Of a DNA stretch of 64,000 bases, positions 9,616 through 18,826 are shown in pieces. Position 1 is the stretch's first letter, and each line of letters opens with the position of its first letter. A program made the translations under genes and the position numbers. This stretch comes from CAYREV01 sp964423345 (GTDB taxonomy: Bacteria > Bacteroidota > Rhodothermia > Balneolales > Balneolaceae): assembly GCA_964423345.1 (NCBI GenBank), contig CAYREV010000002.1:62001-126000 (forward strand), given 5' to 3'. The notes under the pieces were generated by a model that searched no databases, was not told where the DNA came from, and saw only the letters and a program-made list of their open reading frames with translations.

Positions 9616-10113
9616 TTACATGTACAGGTAAGGTTTCCAGTCCTCTTCAACCCCACCCAGAATAGACTGTAAAAAGGTAATGTGGATGGGACGAAAGGGT
9701 TTGCGTTTCAACGGCATATTCGCCTCCTCCGGCGTCCGGTTACCCTTGCGTACGTTGCAGTCGTCACAAGCGGTAGCCAGGTTCTCCCAGGTGTCCTTGC
9801 CTCCCCTGCTGCGGGGCAGCACATGGTCGATAGTAAGGTTTTTGGTCCGCCCGCAATACTGGCAGCGATTATTATCCCGTTTCATGACATTGCGCCGCGA
9901 TAGCACGATCCGGTTATAGGGAATATTTATGTAGCGCCGCAACCTTATTACCGAAGGGTAGGAATACTCATCCGTTACCGTCCTGATCTTTTTGTCCGGA
10001 TAATCATGGAGCATTTCCGCCTTATCCATAAAAAGCAGCTTCACAGAGCGGTGCACCGAGCACACGCTCAACGGCTGATAATCCTGATTTAATACTAATA
10101 CACTGGCGTCCAT
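9616..10113 (-). CDS. HNH endonuclease family protein
   Basis: 165 residues. The C-terminal half is a standard HNH/zinc-finger nuclease module: CQYCGR, the catalytic TIDHVLPRSRGG, NLATACDDCN and KGNRTP. The N-terminal ~70 residues (MDASVLVLNQDYQPLSVCS) are the leader common to this widespread single-gene family. The physiological role is unknown; there is no neighbouring methylase or phage gene to suggest restriction. It stands alone upstream of mnmA on the same strand with about 155 bases between them. Confidence 0.9.
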   Translation of the reverse strand: MDASVLVLNQDYQPLSVCSVHRSVKLLFMDKAEMLHDYPDKKIRTVTDEYSYPSVIRLRRYINIPYNRIVLSRRNVMKRDNNRCQYCGRTKNLTIDHVLPRSRGGKDTWENLATACDDCNVRKGNRTPEEANMPLKRKPFRPIHITFLQSILGGVEEDWKPYLYM

Positions 10114-10561
10114 AGCGATTATTTTAGAACCATTCAGACGAACAGATAACGGCTATAATGATTATTAAGGCTTAATTAATTGTTTTTTACCAGTAGAATC
10201 AACTTTAAATACATTTGGGCAGCCGCTAATATAATGTGACAGCATCATTTGTTCCCGTTCTCGCCTGCGACTAAGGCAATCCGACACTACCGGTTGCATA
10301 CACCTATTGCTCAATAGGGCCGGCAATGGATACTCCCAGGCCGGTAATTGTACCTGTAGGCTCTCCTGGAAAAGTGTATAAAACTTTAGCCCGGACCACT
10401 CCGAATATTTACAAACTTTGTGCAATATTTCCTTAACGATCCGGCTTATTTTTCATACCTTTGATCTGCAAAAATGATCAGTAACGGATGTGGTAAAAGC
10501 TGTGTAATTTCCCTCAGCTATTACTCATCCTAACTTAATTTATCGCACACAGCCAAGAGTT
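10114..10561. other. Intergenic region upstream of glutamate dehydrogenase
   Basis: About 450 bases separate the divergent HNH and gdhA genes. An open frame on the minus strand (10165-10425) has no family resemblance and an implausible composition, so I do not call it a gene. The only recognisable signal is the possible -7 element at 10456-10463. Confidence 0.6.
10456..10463 (+). promoter_or_regulatory. Possible Bacteroidota-type -7 promoter element (gdhA)
   Basis: TACCTTTG matches the Bacteroidota -7 consensus TAnnTTTG exactly, about 100 bases upstream of the gdhA start codon. No convincing TTTG -33 element lies 19-21 bases further up, so the call rests on the -7 motif alone. Confidence 0.4.
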
Positions 10562-11869
10562 ATGCCCTACAATAAAAATATGTATACCACCGGTTACTAC
10601 AAGGAACCCGGGCCCAAACTTGATGAAGAATCCCCCTTTGAATCCATGATGGAGCGATTCCGTTTTGCCGCGGATCTCCTGGAGCTCGATGAGGGGATGT
10701 TCCAGTACCTTGCAAGCCCCGTAAAACAAGTGATTGTTTCCATTCCTGTAGTGATGGATTCGGGCGACATTCGTGTGTTTGAAGGATACCGGGTCATTCA
10801 TGACAATGTACTCGGGCCCTCAAAAGGTGGCATCCGCTACGCCCCCGATGTAACCATCGACGAGGTAAAGGCGCTGGCGGCGTGGATGACCTGGAAGTGC
10901 GCCATTGTTAATGTACCCTTCGGAGGAGCCAAGGGCGGCGTCCGCTGTAACCCGAAAGAACTCTCCAAAGGTGAACTGGAGCGCCTTACCCGCCGCTACA
11001 CGGCTAATATGCTGGAGGTCTTTGGGCCCGACCGCGATATCCCGGCCCCCGACATGAACACAGACGAGCAGATTATGGCCTGGATCATGGATACCTACAG
11101 CATGAACGCCCACAAAACGGAAACGGCCGTAGTTACCGGCAAGCCCATTCTTCTGGGGGGCTCCCAGGGACGCAAAGAAGCCACGGGACGAGGGGTCGTA
11201 ACCGTTACCCTGGCCGCCCTTAATAAACTTGGCATTCTTCCCAACAAATGTTCGGTAGCTGTTCAGGGCTTTGGAAATGTAGGCTCCATCTCCGCCAAAC
11301 TCATGTATGAACAAGGGGCTAAAATAGTGGCTATTAGCGATATATCAGGCGCGTATTACAATAAGGAGGGAATCGATATTCCCGATGCCCTTCAATACTC
11401 CAAGGATAACAACAATACCCTGGAAGGGTACCCGCGTGCCGACAAGATGAGCAATGAAGAACTTCTTCAGCTGGAATGCGATGTACTGATACCCGCGGCC
11501 AAGGAAGACCAGATCAGCAAACACAATGCCGGGAGAATTAACGCCCGTATCATCTCTGAAGGGGCCAACGGACCGGTAACAGCCAATGCCGATTCTATTC
11601 TGGAAGAAAAGGGTATTATCGTTATACCGGACATCCTGGCCAATGCGGGAGGCGTTACCGTATCATACTTTGAATGGGTGCAAGACCGGCAAGGGTACTT
11701 CTGGACGGAAGAGCGGGTTAACCGCCGGCTGAACCGGATGATGCGCGATGCTTTCGACAATCTTTATGAAGTCAGTGAAGATCACGGTATCACGTTGCGC
11801 CAGGCCGCCTATGTGTTTGCTATAGACAAGGTAGCATCCACGCTGAAAATGCGTGGAATCTATGCCTGA
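10562..11869 (+). CDS. gdhA: Glutamate dehydrogenase (Glu/Leu/Phe/Val family)
   Basis: 435 residues. Interconverts glutamate and 2-oxoglutarate plus ammonia with NAD(P). Visible features are the substrate and catalytic lysine region (GGAKGGVRC, preceded by PSKGGIRY), PAPDMNT, the dinucleotide-binding VQGFGNVGS, and SEGANGPVT near the C-terminus. Length fits the hexameric ~430-residue enzymes of bacteria and archaea. The cofactor preference cannot be decided by eye. It is probably transcribed alone, or with the RsbW-like gene that follows after 55 bases. Confidence 0.95.
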   Translation: MPYNKNMYTTGYYKEPGPKLDEESPFESMMERFRFAADLLELDEGMFQYLASPVKQVIVSIPVVMDSGDIRVFEGYRVIHDNVLGPSKGGIRYAPDVTIDEVKALAAWMTWKCAIVNVPFGGAKGGVRCNPKELSKGELERLTRRYTANMLEVFGPDRDIPAPDMNTDEQIMAWIMDTYSMNAHKTETAVVTGKPILLGGSQGRKEATGRGVVTVTLAALNKLGILPNKCSVAVQGFGNVGSISAKLMYEQGAKIVAISDISGAYYNKEGIDIPDALQYSKDNNNTLEGYPRADKMSNEELLQLECDVLIPAAKEDQISKHNAGRINARIISEGANGPVTANADSILEEKGIIVIPDILANAGGVTVSYFEWVQDRQGYFWTEERVNRRLNRMMRDAFDNLYEVSEDHGITLRQAAYVFAIDKVASTLKMRGIYA

Positions 11870-11924
11870 TTTCTAGCGTATAAAAGGTAGACGCTGATAT
11901 TAAAGCACCTTCAAATACCTGATT

Positions 11925-12344
11925 ATGCCCCTTACCGAACCCAAAGAACTTGTACTGGATTCCTCTTTTGAAGAGGTGGAAAAAATTGAACCTTTCCTCG
12001 GCAGGCTACAGAAGTGGGCGGAGTTCGGGGATGAAGATTTTGCCCGTATCATGCTTACCCTCAGCGAAGCCGCGACCAATGCCATTGTACACGGCAACCG
12101 GGAAGATCCCGACAAGAAGGTCAAAATTGTGGCCACCCTCGATAATTCCACCCTGGAAATCAGCGTCAAGGATGAAGGCGAGGGCTTCAGTCCCGACCAA
12201 ATACCCGACCCGCTACAAAAGGAGAATCTGCTTAAGGAAGGCGGACGGGGGGTCTACCTCATCCAACAATATGCCGACAAGGTAACCTTTTCGGAAAAAG
12301 GCACTAAGTTAACCATGGTTTTTAACCTCGGCGGCAAGTCCTGA
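11925..12344 (+). CDS. RsbW/SpoIIAB-like serine kinase (anti-sigma regulatory factor)
   Basis: 139 residues forming a single GHKL ATPase domain: N box LSEAATNAIVHGN, G1 box DEGEGF, G2 box GGRGVYLI. Proteins of this kind phosphorylate STAS-domain antagonists or bind a sigma factor in partner-switching systems. No STAS antagonist or SigB-type sigma factor is adjacent. The nearest possible partner in the window is the membrane PP2C phosphatase at 48743-51286, far away. It follows gdhA on the same strand and is convergent with trxA. Confidence 0.9.
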   Translation: MPLTEPKELVLDSSFEEVEKIEPFLGRLQKWAEFGDEDFARIMLTLSEAATNAIVHGNREDPDKKVKIVATLDNSTLEISVKDEGEGFSPDQIPDPLQKENLLKEGGRGVYLIQQYADKVTFSEKGTKLTMVFNLGGKS

Positions 12345-12401
12345 ACAGACTTCCCTTTCCAAACATCACTCTAGAGTCGGGTGCCGGGAAGCGGCCAAAT
12401 C

Positions 12402-12731
12402 TTAATTGGACACCTGGGCTTCCAGCTGTTTCTTAAGCTGTGCCTTGGGGACGGCACCCACAATCTGGTCAACCACTTCTCCATTCTTGAATATCAGCAG
12501 GGACGGAATACTTCGGATGCCATACTTGGAAGATACTTCAGGATTGTTGTCCACGTCTACCTTTCCGATCTTCGCCTTTCCTTCATACTCTTCTGCCAGT
12601 TCTTCAACAATAGGTCCAACCATACGGCAGGGACCGCACCATTCTGCCCAGAAATCGACCAGAACCGGTTTGTCCGATTTAACTACATCCTGTTCAAATG
12701 ATTCGTCTGTAAATGTTTTAGCTTTACCCAT
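12402..12731 (-). CDS. trxA: Thioredoxin
   Basis: 109-residue cytoplasmic thioredoxin with the WCGPC active site (Cys32/Cys35), the conserved Lys (AKIGKVDVD) and the cis-Pro loop (RSIPSLL). It reduces protein disulfides using electrons from thioredoxin reductase, which is not in this window. It lies about 125 bases upstream of the dnaE stop side, in the same orientation; whether they share a transcript is unclear because the spacer is AT-rich and has no obvious terminator. Confidence 0.97.
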   Translation of the reverse strand: MGKAKTFTDESFEQDVVKSDKPVLVDFWAEWCGPCRMVGPIVEELAEEYEGKAKIGKVDVDNNPEVSSKYGIRSIPSLLIFKNGEVVDQIVGAVPKAQLKKQLEAQVSN

Positions 12732-12856
12732 ATTTATAAATATATATCTGTTGTTTTAAGTGTTTTCTTTATGTTAAAATCTTAATACAAATATGACCCT
12801 TTTCATTCCATAAATCATATCACTTATGGTTATAGAATAGATCACTCAAATTTATC

Positions 12857-15800
12857 TTACGTACTTTTGGCAAGGGCTACGGCCTCTTCCCCAATAAGGT
12901 TTTTTAGCCCTCCCAGAAGCTCCTCATTGGGATCAACCACGAATTTACGCACATGCATGGCAAAGGGCCTTTTGGCCTCCTCACTCTTCACATTAAACCG
13001 CACACTGGTCTCTCCCCGGTGTTCCCGAAAGAGGTGGGCAATCTGCTCAAGCTCCTCTTCGGTAATCGAATCGGTATCTATATCCAGCTTGAGCTCCAGC
13101 TTGTCCTGAAATTTTTCCCGCATACTTTCAATGCGTTCAAAGGAGTTGGCAATAATCTGGGGATGTCCCCGGCGCGTGTCGATGTGCCCGTCAACAACCA
13201 CCAGGGTATCCACCTGTATCATTCCCAGGTAACGATCATAGGTTTCATTAAAAGCAATAACCTCTATGGACCCGTGCAGATCCTCCATCCGTAGAAAAGC
13301 AAACGGACGCCCCTTCTTATCGGTAACCCTTTTCACTTCCGTAATGATACCCGCACATCTCACCTCGGTCCTGTCGCCCAAATTCGACAGCTTTTCCGGG
13401 TCAAGCCTATGGGAGCAAAACAATTTTATATCTTCCTTGAACTTGTTCAGGGGATGTCCGCTCAGGTAAAAGCCGATCAGTTCGCGCTCCTTATTCAACC
13501 GTTCTATATTCGACCACGGCTGTATGGTTTCCATCTCGGGCTCATCAATGGCAGAACTGCTGTCACCGCCGTCGCCAAACAGGTCTGACTGGTTTGAATT
13601 CTCCATCTCCTGAACACGGGAGCCGTAGCTGAGTATGGTATCCATATTCTCGATCAGCTGCCTCCTGTTTGGGTTCAGCGAGTCGAATGCCCCGGCCTGA
13701 AAAAGACTTTCCAGGGTTCTCTTGTTGCAAACCCTTGAATCGACCCGGCGGGCAAAATCATATACCGATTCGAACTTTCCGTTTTCCCGCCGCTCTTCAA
13801 CCACCTCTTCAACGGCGTTTGAGCCCACGCCCTTGATTGCCTCCATCCCATACTGAATACGCCCGTCCACAGCCACGAACTTACCCGCTCCCGTATTAAC
13901 ATTCGGGGCATCGACCTTGATTCCGTTCCTGTAGCACTCTTCAATAAACTTGGAAACCTTGTCGATGTCGCCCATGTTGTGACTCAGAACCGCCGCCATA
14001 TATTCTGCCGGGTAATTGGCTTTGAAAAAAGCCGTCTGATAGGCCACAACCGAATAGGCTGCTGAGTGAGATTTGTTAAAGCCGTAGTTGGCAAACTCGG
14101 CCATCATATCAAAAATCTCTTTCGCCTTCTCTTCCTCCACATCATTTTCGGCAGCCTTGCGAACAAAGATCTCCTCCTGTTCCGCCATCACCTTGCGCTT
14201 CTTTTTACCCATGGCACGCCGCAGGAGGTCGGCTTCGCCCAGGGAGTAGTTGGCGATCTTCTGGGCCGCCTTCATGATCTGCTCCTGGTAAATCATGATG
14301 CCGTAGGTAGGCTTCAACAGTTCTTCAAGGTCCGGGTGGGGATAGGATACCTCCTTACGGCCATGCTTGCGATCAATGTATTCCGGGATAAACTGCATGG
14401 GACCCGGCCGGTAGAGGGCGTTCATGGCAATCAGGTCGTCAATACTGGTGGGCTTGAGTTGCTTCAGGTATTTCCGCATCCCGTCCGACTCAAACTGGAA
14501 GGTCCCAATGGTATTCCCCTTCTGATAAAGTTCGAATGTCTTTTCATTGTCAAAGGGAATGTCATCCAGCTCATGGCGGACTCCATGATTTTCCTTTACA
14601 TAATCAATGGCGGTCTTAAGGATGGAAAGGGTTTTGAGTCCCAGGAAATCCATCTTCAGCAGCCCGCACTCTTCCGCATTGGGCCCGTCATACTGTGTGA
14701 TCAGTTCCTTGTCCTTGGAAAGGGCTACCGGCACATACTCGTCAATTTCTCCCGGTGCGATAATTACCCCGGCCGCATGAATGCCCGTCTGACGGGCTGA
14801 TCCCTCCAGCGTACGGGCAAAACGCATCATTTTCTGAAGCTGGGGATCGGGATGTTCAAAAAGCTGCTGGATCTCCTTCGCCGATTCCGGGTTCTTGCCG
14901 GGATCCAAAACATCATCGAACATCGTAAGGCTGGGACTGTCGGGAAACATTTTTGTGATCCTGTTAACCTCCTGCAGGGGGACGCCCAGCACCCTCCCCA
15001 CATCACGGATGGCGGTCTTCGCCTTCATGGTTCCATAGGTAACGATCTGCGCAACATTCCTGCGCCCGTACTCCTCGACCACGTAATCGATAACCTCCTG
15101 CCGGCCGGAATCGTCGAAATCGATATCGATATCCGGGGGGCTTACCCTTTCGGGGTTCAGAAATCGTTCAAACAGCAGGTCGTATTTAAGGGGATCAATA
15201 TTGATGATACCCAGACAGTATGCCACCACCGAACCGGCTGCCGATCCCCGGCCCGGCCCTACAAATACATCCCGCTTCCGGGCTTCGGTAGTGAAATCCT
15301 GGACAATCAAAAAGTAGCCGGCAAAATCCATCTTGCTGATAATCGCCAGCTCCTGCTCAATGCGTTCGGATATGTCATGAGTAACTTCTCCATACCTCTT
15401 TTTGGCCCCTTCATAGGTCAGATGCTTCAGGTATGCATCCATCGAATCAAAACCGTCGGGAATACTGTAATGAGGTAGCAGCAGTTCCGAGCTCAGATCA
15501 ATATCATCGACTTTTTCGATGATCTCGTTGGTATTGTCGATAGCTTCCGGATGATCACTGAAGAGATCCTGCATCTCTTCCGGAGTTTTAAGGTAAAATT
15601 CCGGATTCAGATTGTTATTGTCGTCGGTGAAACGGAAGCGGTTGGGATCGTCAATATCCGCATTGGTCTGCAGCGCCAGCAGGATGTCATGGGCTTCGGA
15701 ATCCTCGCGGTCCACATAGTGGCAGTCGTTCGTGGCAATAATCTTGACGTTGAATTCCTTTGCCCACTTTACCAGTACCTCATTGCAGCGATTCTGGTCC

Positions 15801-16330
15801 TTCAATCCATGGCGCTGCAGCTCCACATAATAATCGTCCCCGAAGAGGTTCAGGTACCACTCAAAAATTCGTTTAGCCTCCTTCTCGGAATTGTTAATGA
15901 TCAGCTGGTTGATTTCACTGGCCAGGCAGCAGGTGGTAGCGATAAGCCCTTCCGAGTATTCGGCCAGTGTCTCCTTGTCTATGCGCGGTTTATAGTAGAG
16001 CCCTTCCGTATATCCCAGGGAACACAGCTTGGTCAGGTTCTTATACCCTTTCATGTTCTTGGCGAGCAACACCTGGTGGTAGCGCGTTCGATCCTTCTTG
16101 TTATCCATACCCGACGGCGTTATGTAAAACTCGCATCCGATGACAGGCTTGACATCATGCCTCTTGGCCGTCTTCACAAAGTCGGGCACCCCGAACATGT
16201 TTCCGTGATCGGTAATCGCAATTCCCGGCATCCCCCTCTTTTCAGTCTTTTTAACCAGTTCTGATATGCTTGCCGCTCCATCAAGCATGCTAAACTGGGT
16301 ATGACAATGCAGGTGTGAAAATTTTGGCAT
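12857..16330 (-). CDS. dnaE: DNA polymerase III alpha subunit
   Basis: 1157 residues, the usual DnaE1 length. The N-terminal PHP domain carries HLHCHTQFSMLDGA, ITDHGNMFG and ATNDCHYV. The palm has the catalytic PDIDIDFDD and the associated GRGSAAGS. The fingers, beta-binding region and C-terminal OB fold (EVRCAGIITEVKRV) follow. It is the replicative polymerase catalytic subunit. A possible -7 element lies 46 bases upstream of the start codon. Nothing appears truncated. Confidence 0.98.
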   Translation of the reverse strand: MPKFSHLHCHTQFSMLDGAASISELVKKTEKRGMPGIAITDHGNMFGVPDFVKTAKRHDVKPVIGCEFYITPSGMDNKKDRTRYHQVLLAKNMKGYKNLTKLCSLGYTEGLYYKPRIDKETLAEYSEGLIATTCCLASEINQLIINNSEKEAKRIFEWYLNLFGDDYYVELQRHGLKDQNRCNEVLVKWAKEFNVKIIATNDCHYVDREDSEAHDILLALQTNADIDDPNRFRFTDDNNNLNPEFYLKTPEEMQDLFSDHPEAIDNTNEIIEKVDDIDLSSELLLPHYSIPDGFDSMDAYLKHLTYEGAKKRYGEVTHDISERIEQELAIISKMDFAGYFLIVQDFTTEARKRDVFVGPGRGSAAGSVVAYCLGIINIDPLKYDLLFERFLNPERVSPPDIDIDFDDSGRQEVIDYVVEEYGRRNVAQIVTYGTMKAKTAIRDVGRVLGVPLQEVNRITKMFPDSPSLTMFDDVLDPGKNPESAKEIQQLFEHPDPQLQKMMRFARTLEGSARQTGIHAAGVIIAPGEIDEYVPVALSKDKELITQYDGPNAEECGLLKMDFLGLKTLSILKTAIDYVKENHGVRHELDDIPFDNEKTFELYQKGNTIGTFQFESDGMRKYLKQLKPTSIDDLIAMNALYRPGPMQFIPEYIDRKHGRKEVSYPHPDLEELLKPTYGIMIYQEQIMKAAQKIANYSLGEADLLRRAMGKKKRKVMAEQEEIFVRKAAENDVEEEKAKEIFDMMAEFANYGFNKSHSAAYSVVAYQTAFFKANYPAEYMAAVLSHNMGDIDKVSKFIEECYRNGIKVDAPNVNTGAGKFVAVDGRIQYGMEAIKGVGSNAVEEVVEERRENGKFESVYDFARRVDSRVCNKRTLESLFQAGAFDSLNPNRRQLIENMDTILSYGSRVQEMENSNQSDLFGDGGDSSSAIDEPEMETIQPWSNIERLNKERELIGFYLSGHPLNKFKEDIKLFCSHRLDPEKLSNLGDRTEVRCAGIITEVKRVTDKKGRPFAFLRMEDLHGSIEVIAFNETYDRYLGMIQVDTLVVVDGHIDTRRGHPQIIANSFERIESMREKFQDKLELKLDIDTDSITEEELEQIAHLFREHRGETSVRFNVKSEEAKRPFAMHVRKFVVDPNEELLGGLKNLIGEEAVALAKST

Positions 16331-16375
16331 CTATCTTTAGTCTGAGGTCAGGAAATTATTGATCCGGTGCTGCTT

Positions 16376-16383
16376 CAAAAGTA
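16376..16383 (-). promoter_or_regulatory. Possible Bacteroidota-type -7 promoter element (dnaE)
   Basis: On the minus strand this reads TACTTTTG, an exact match to TAnnTTTG, 46 bases before the dnaE start codon. A -33 TTTG at the standard distance is not evident. Confidence 0.4.
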
Positions 16384-16482
16384 GGGGCAAAATTGCTGTA
16401 AGTAAAGTGACGTCTTTCGCGACGAAAGGCAAATTTTTTAGCGGGCGGATCTCCCCGGCCTATATCTTTCGGTAAGCCGTTC

Positions 16483-17316
16483 TCAGAGCCTCGCCTTCTC
16501 GTTCAAAAACTTCTCAAGCCTATCAATATAAGCCTGCCCCGTTTCAATATGTCCGCCTCCGTGCCCGCCCTGCATCTCCAGAAACATCTTTGGCTCCGGA
16601 GCCGCTTCAAACAGCGTCCTTGCATGATGGTAGGGTACCAGCCCGTCCTTCTTGCTGTGGCTTACCAGCACCGGCATGGAAGCGCTTCGAAGATACTCCA
16701 GGGTGGGATATTCATATTTCATCAAGAGACGTACCGGCAGTATGGGATACAATTCCGATGCCAGGTCTACCGCCGAAGTGAATGTGGATTCCAGAATCAG
16801 GCCTGCCGCCTGCGTCCGGTTAGACAGCCAGGCCGAAACCGGTCCACCGAGTGACCGTCCCATCAATAAAATCCTCTCTCCGGCAATCCCCCGCTCTTCC
16901 GTCAGATAATTCCAGGCCCCCATCACATCCATATACGTACCCTCCTCTGACGGACGGCCCCTGCTCCGTCCATATCCCCTGTAATCGTATATCATCACAT
17001 TAAGATTCAGGCTGTGCATGATATGAATGGTTCCCAGACGGCCTGCCATGTTACCCGCATTTCCATGACTGAACAATAGGGTGCCTCTGGGGTTGTCGGC
17101 AGGAATAAACCAGCCGCTCAGGGGGAGCCCGTCGGCCGACTTAAATTCCAGCTCCTCATATTGAAGCCCCATCATTTCCGGAGTCTGGTTTATCTCACGG
17201 CTCGGATGATACATCATCCCGCCCTGGAATAGATAAGCCAGCAGTACTATGATAACATATCCCGCCAGTATAGCGGCAATAGTCCACAACGCCATTTGCA
17301 TGGTATTCCTCTTCAT
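16483..17316 (-). CDS. Membrane-anchored alpha/beta hydrolase (BEM46/ABHD13-like)
   Basis: 277 residues. One N-terminal membrane segment (about 10-31) is followed by an alpha/beta-hydrolase domain with the oxyanion-loop FSHGNAGN, nucleophile Ser155 in GRSLGG, acid Asp224 (SKKDGLV) and a His near 252-256 in GGHGGGH. It resembles the BEM46/ABHD13 group of serine hydrolases, which act on lipid or thioester substrates; the substrate here is unknown. The GGHGGGH around the catalytic His is glycine-rich compared with the common GGHN/GGHG. It appears monocistronic. Confidence 0.9.
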   Translation of the reverse strand: MKRNTMQMALWTIAAILAGYVIIVLLAYLFQGGMMYHPSREINQTPEMMGLQYEELEFKSADGLPLSGWFIPADNPRGTLLFSHGNAGNMAGRLGTIHIMHSLNLNVMIYDYRGYGRSRGRPSEEGTYMDVMGAWNYLTEERGIAGERILLMGRSLGGPVSAWLSNRTQAAGLILESTFTSAVDLASELYPILPVRLLMKYEYPTLEYLRSASMPVLVSHSKKDGLVPYHHARTLFEAAPEPKMFLEMQGGHGGGHIETGQAYIDRLEKFLNEKARL

Positions 17317-17534
17317 GGGATTGCAGTCATTAAAATTTGGGGTACTTTGAAAAACCGGCTGTATTGGTTAAGATTATTAGAGTGCCCCAACAGGTCGGAG
17401 AAACTGAAGTTTATATCCCAAATATGTGGGTTTTCAAGAGGTGCCTGGTGGGAAATCCGTAAACCGCCAACCGGAGGTTCCAAAGCCCTCGATACATCAA
17501 TGTAACAATATAAAGAACAACAGGAAGGCTATTT

Positions 17535-17858
17535 ATGAAAAACCAAATCAACTTCAATCCGACAGCTTGAAAAACCAATTTAATCAGGGGACAATCACCC
17601 GAATTCAGAACCGGGAAAATCGTCGACACTCTTATTGACAAGGAAAACCATTTCCTTGTAACCCCCGACGGGACTTTTCATGATATTAAATTGAAACGCA
17701 AGCATGTGTTGAGAGCCCTGAAAGACAAAAAAGATAAAATCCGGGAGCATGCCGAAAGCAACGACCTGGATTTCAGGGAGGAAAAAGACCTTGCACGAAT
17801 ATTGAAATACTACGACAGCTTAGCGGATAACCCCGAAGCCGATGCTAAGTCAGGGTAA
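17535..17858 (+). pseudogene. Small gene with in-frame TGA at codon 12
   Basis: An ATG at 17535 has a very good ribosome site (AGGAAGG, 17522-17528, 6 bases away). It opens a frame that reads 11 codons (MKNQINFNPTA), meets TGA at 17568-17570, and then stays open for 95 codons to TAA at 17856. The distal part is clearly coding-like: KIVDTLIDKENHFLVTPDG, then HDIKLKRKHVLRALKDKKDK, then DLDFREEKDLARILKYYDSL. It resembles the conserved C-terminal tail (about 70 residues) of small Bacteroidota proteins of unknown function; that match is from memory. No downstream start codon with a ribosome site is seen. Either the gene is broken, the base call is wrong, or the TGA is read through. The last 14 bases overlap thpR tail to tail. 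Confidence 0.55.
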
Positions 17859-18378
17859 ATTCTTCCAACGGCTTGTGAATGGCTCCGTCGGGATGCAGGA
17901 TGCTGGAGTATAGTACAAAACGGTCGGCCGTGAACCCTTCTATACCCGGCTTGCTGTTATGGCCCAAATAGGTTTGAACCTTGTTTTTGTCAGCGTGTTT
18001 ATTCCTGGCTATGGTAATGTGGGGTTTGTAATCCCTCGCATCTTTCTCCAGGCCGGCAATACGGCACTTTTGCTCAATCTCTGATTGCAGATTCATGAGG
18101 GCATCCGTTTTTTCTACTCCTATCCACAGCACACTGGGAAAACCCCCACGCGAAAAATGTCCCATTTTGCCAAATGACAGCACGAAACGACCCCTCTCAA
18201 TACCCCCCAGCTGTTCCCGGATATCCCCGGCTAAATCTTCATTAACATCGCCTATAAACCGCAGTGTCAAATGCATCTTCGAAGGGTCCTGCCAGCGCAA
18301 TCCCCTTATATCTTTTTTGAGCGTACCGATCTGATCTTTAACCGGCTTCGGCAAGGGTATGGCAACGAACAGTCTCAT
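17845..18378 (-). CDS. thpR: RNA 2',3'-cyclic phosphodiesterase (2'-5' RNA ligase family)
   Basis: 177 residues of the 2H phosphoesterase superfamily. Both catalytic HxT motifs are present: MHLTLRF (His36, Thr38) and PHITIAR (His120, Thr122). Family enzymes hydrolyse RNA 2',3'-cyclic phosphates and can join 2'-5' linkages in vitro. Its start codon abuts the stop codon of the acylphosphatase gene without any spacer, so the two are an operon. The 3' end overlaps the broken gene on the other strand by 14 bases. Confidence 0.95.
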   Translation of the reverse strand: MRLFVAIPLPKPVKDQIGTLKKDIRGLRWQDPSKMHLTLRFIGDVNEDLAGDIREQLGGIERGRFVLSFGKMGHFSRGGFPSVLWIGVEKTDALMNLQSEIEQKCRIAGLEKDARDYKPHITIARNKHADKNKVQTYLGHNSKPGIEGFTADRFVLYSSILHPDGAIHKPLEEFTLT

Positions 18379-18654
18379 CTAATGATAGGCCACCTCGAAC
18401 GATGAGAACTCTCCTGTTGACTCCTCCAGTTCTACATCTATATTGTCTACACGGCTGGCTCCCGGCCCCTGTTCCAAACGGTCGACCATCTCCTCAAGAT
18501 GGTCGACCGGAGCTTCCAGAACGGCCTCAACCCTTCCGTCGGGTAAATTCTTCACCCATCCATGTACCCCTACTTCTTCAGCATTAACACTTGCAAAATG
18601 ACGAAAACCAACCCCCTGAACTCTTCCTTCGATGAATACATGTGCTCGTTTCAT
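18379..18654 (-). CDS. acyP: Acylphosphatase
   Basis: 91 residues, the usual length. The signature RVQGVGFRHF supplies the phosphate-binding loop with catalytic Arg18, and GWVKNLPDGRV supplies Asn36. It hydrolyses small acyl phosphates such as carbamoyl phosphate and 1,3-bisphosphoglycerate. It is the first gene of a two-gene unit with thpR. Confidence 0.96.
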   Translation of the reverse strand: MKRAHVFIEGRVQGVGFRHFASVNAEEVGVHGWVKNLPDGRVEAVLEAPVDHLEEMVDRLEQGPGASRVDNIDVELEESTGEFSSFEVAYH

Positions 18655-18826
18655 AAGTAGAAATTCTCTTAACTCTTTTAATATTTAGACATTAAACAGC
18701 CATTAAATCGTTCGAAGTATAACATATTAAAAGCATATTTTAATAATCCGGTTCTACAGGCGAATAAAACCCCGAAAGTTGTTATTATTCACCCAGATTA
18801 TTCTTAATGCTTAGCCCGATTTTTTA

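Noticed and set aside
9616..10113. HNH gene as part of a restriction system or intron
   Set aside because: It stands alone among housekeeping genes, with no methylase and no intron structure; it matches a common solitary HNH family.
10165..10425. Minus-strand open frame of 86 codons upstream of gdhA
   Set aside because: No family resemblance, odd composition and no ribosome site; it is more likely chance in a non-coding spacer.
17568..17570. Selenocysteine reading of the in-frame TGA
   Set aside because: No SECIS-like stem is evident just after the codon, and the context (small unknown protein) gives no reason to expect selenium.
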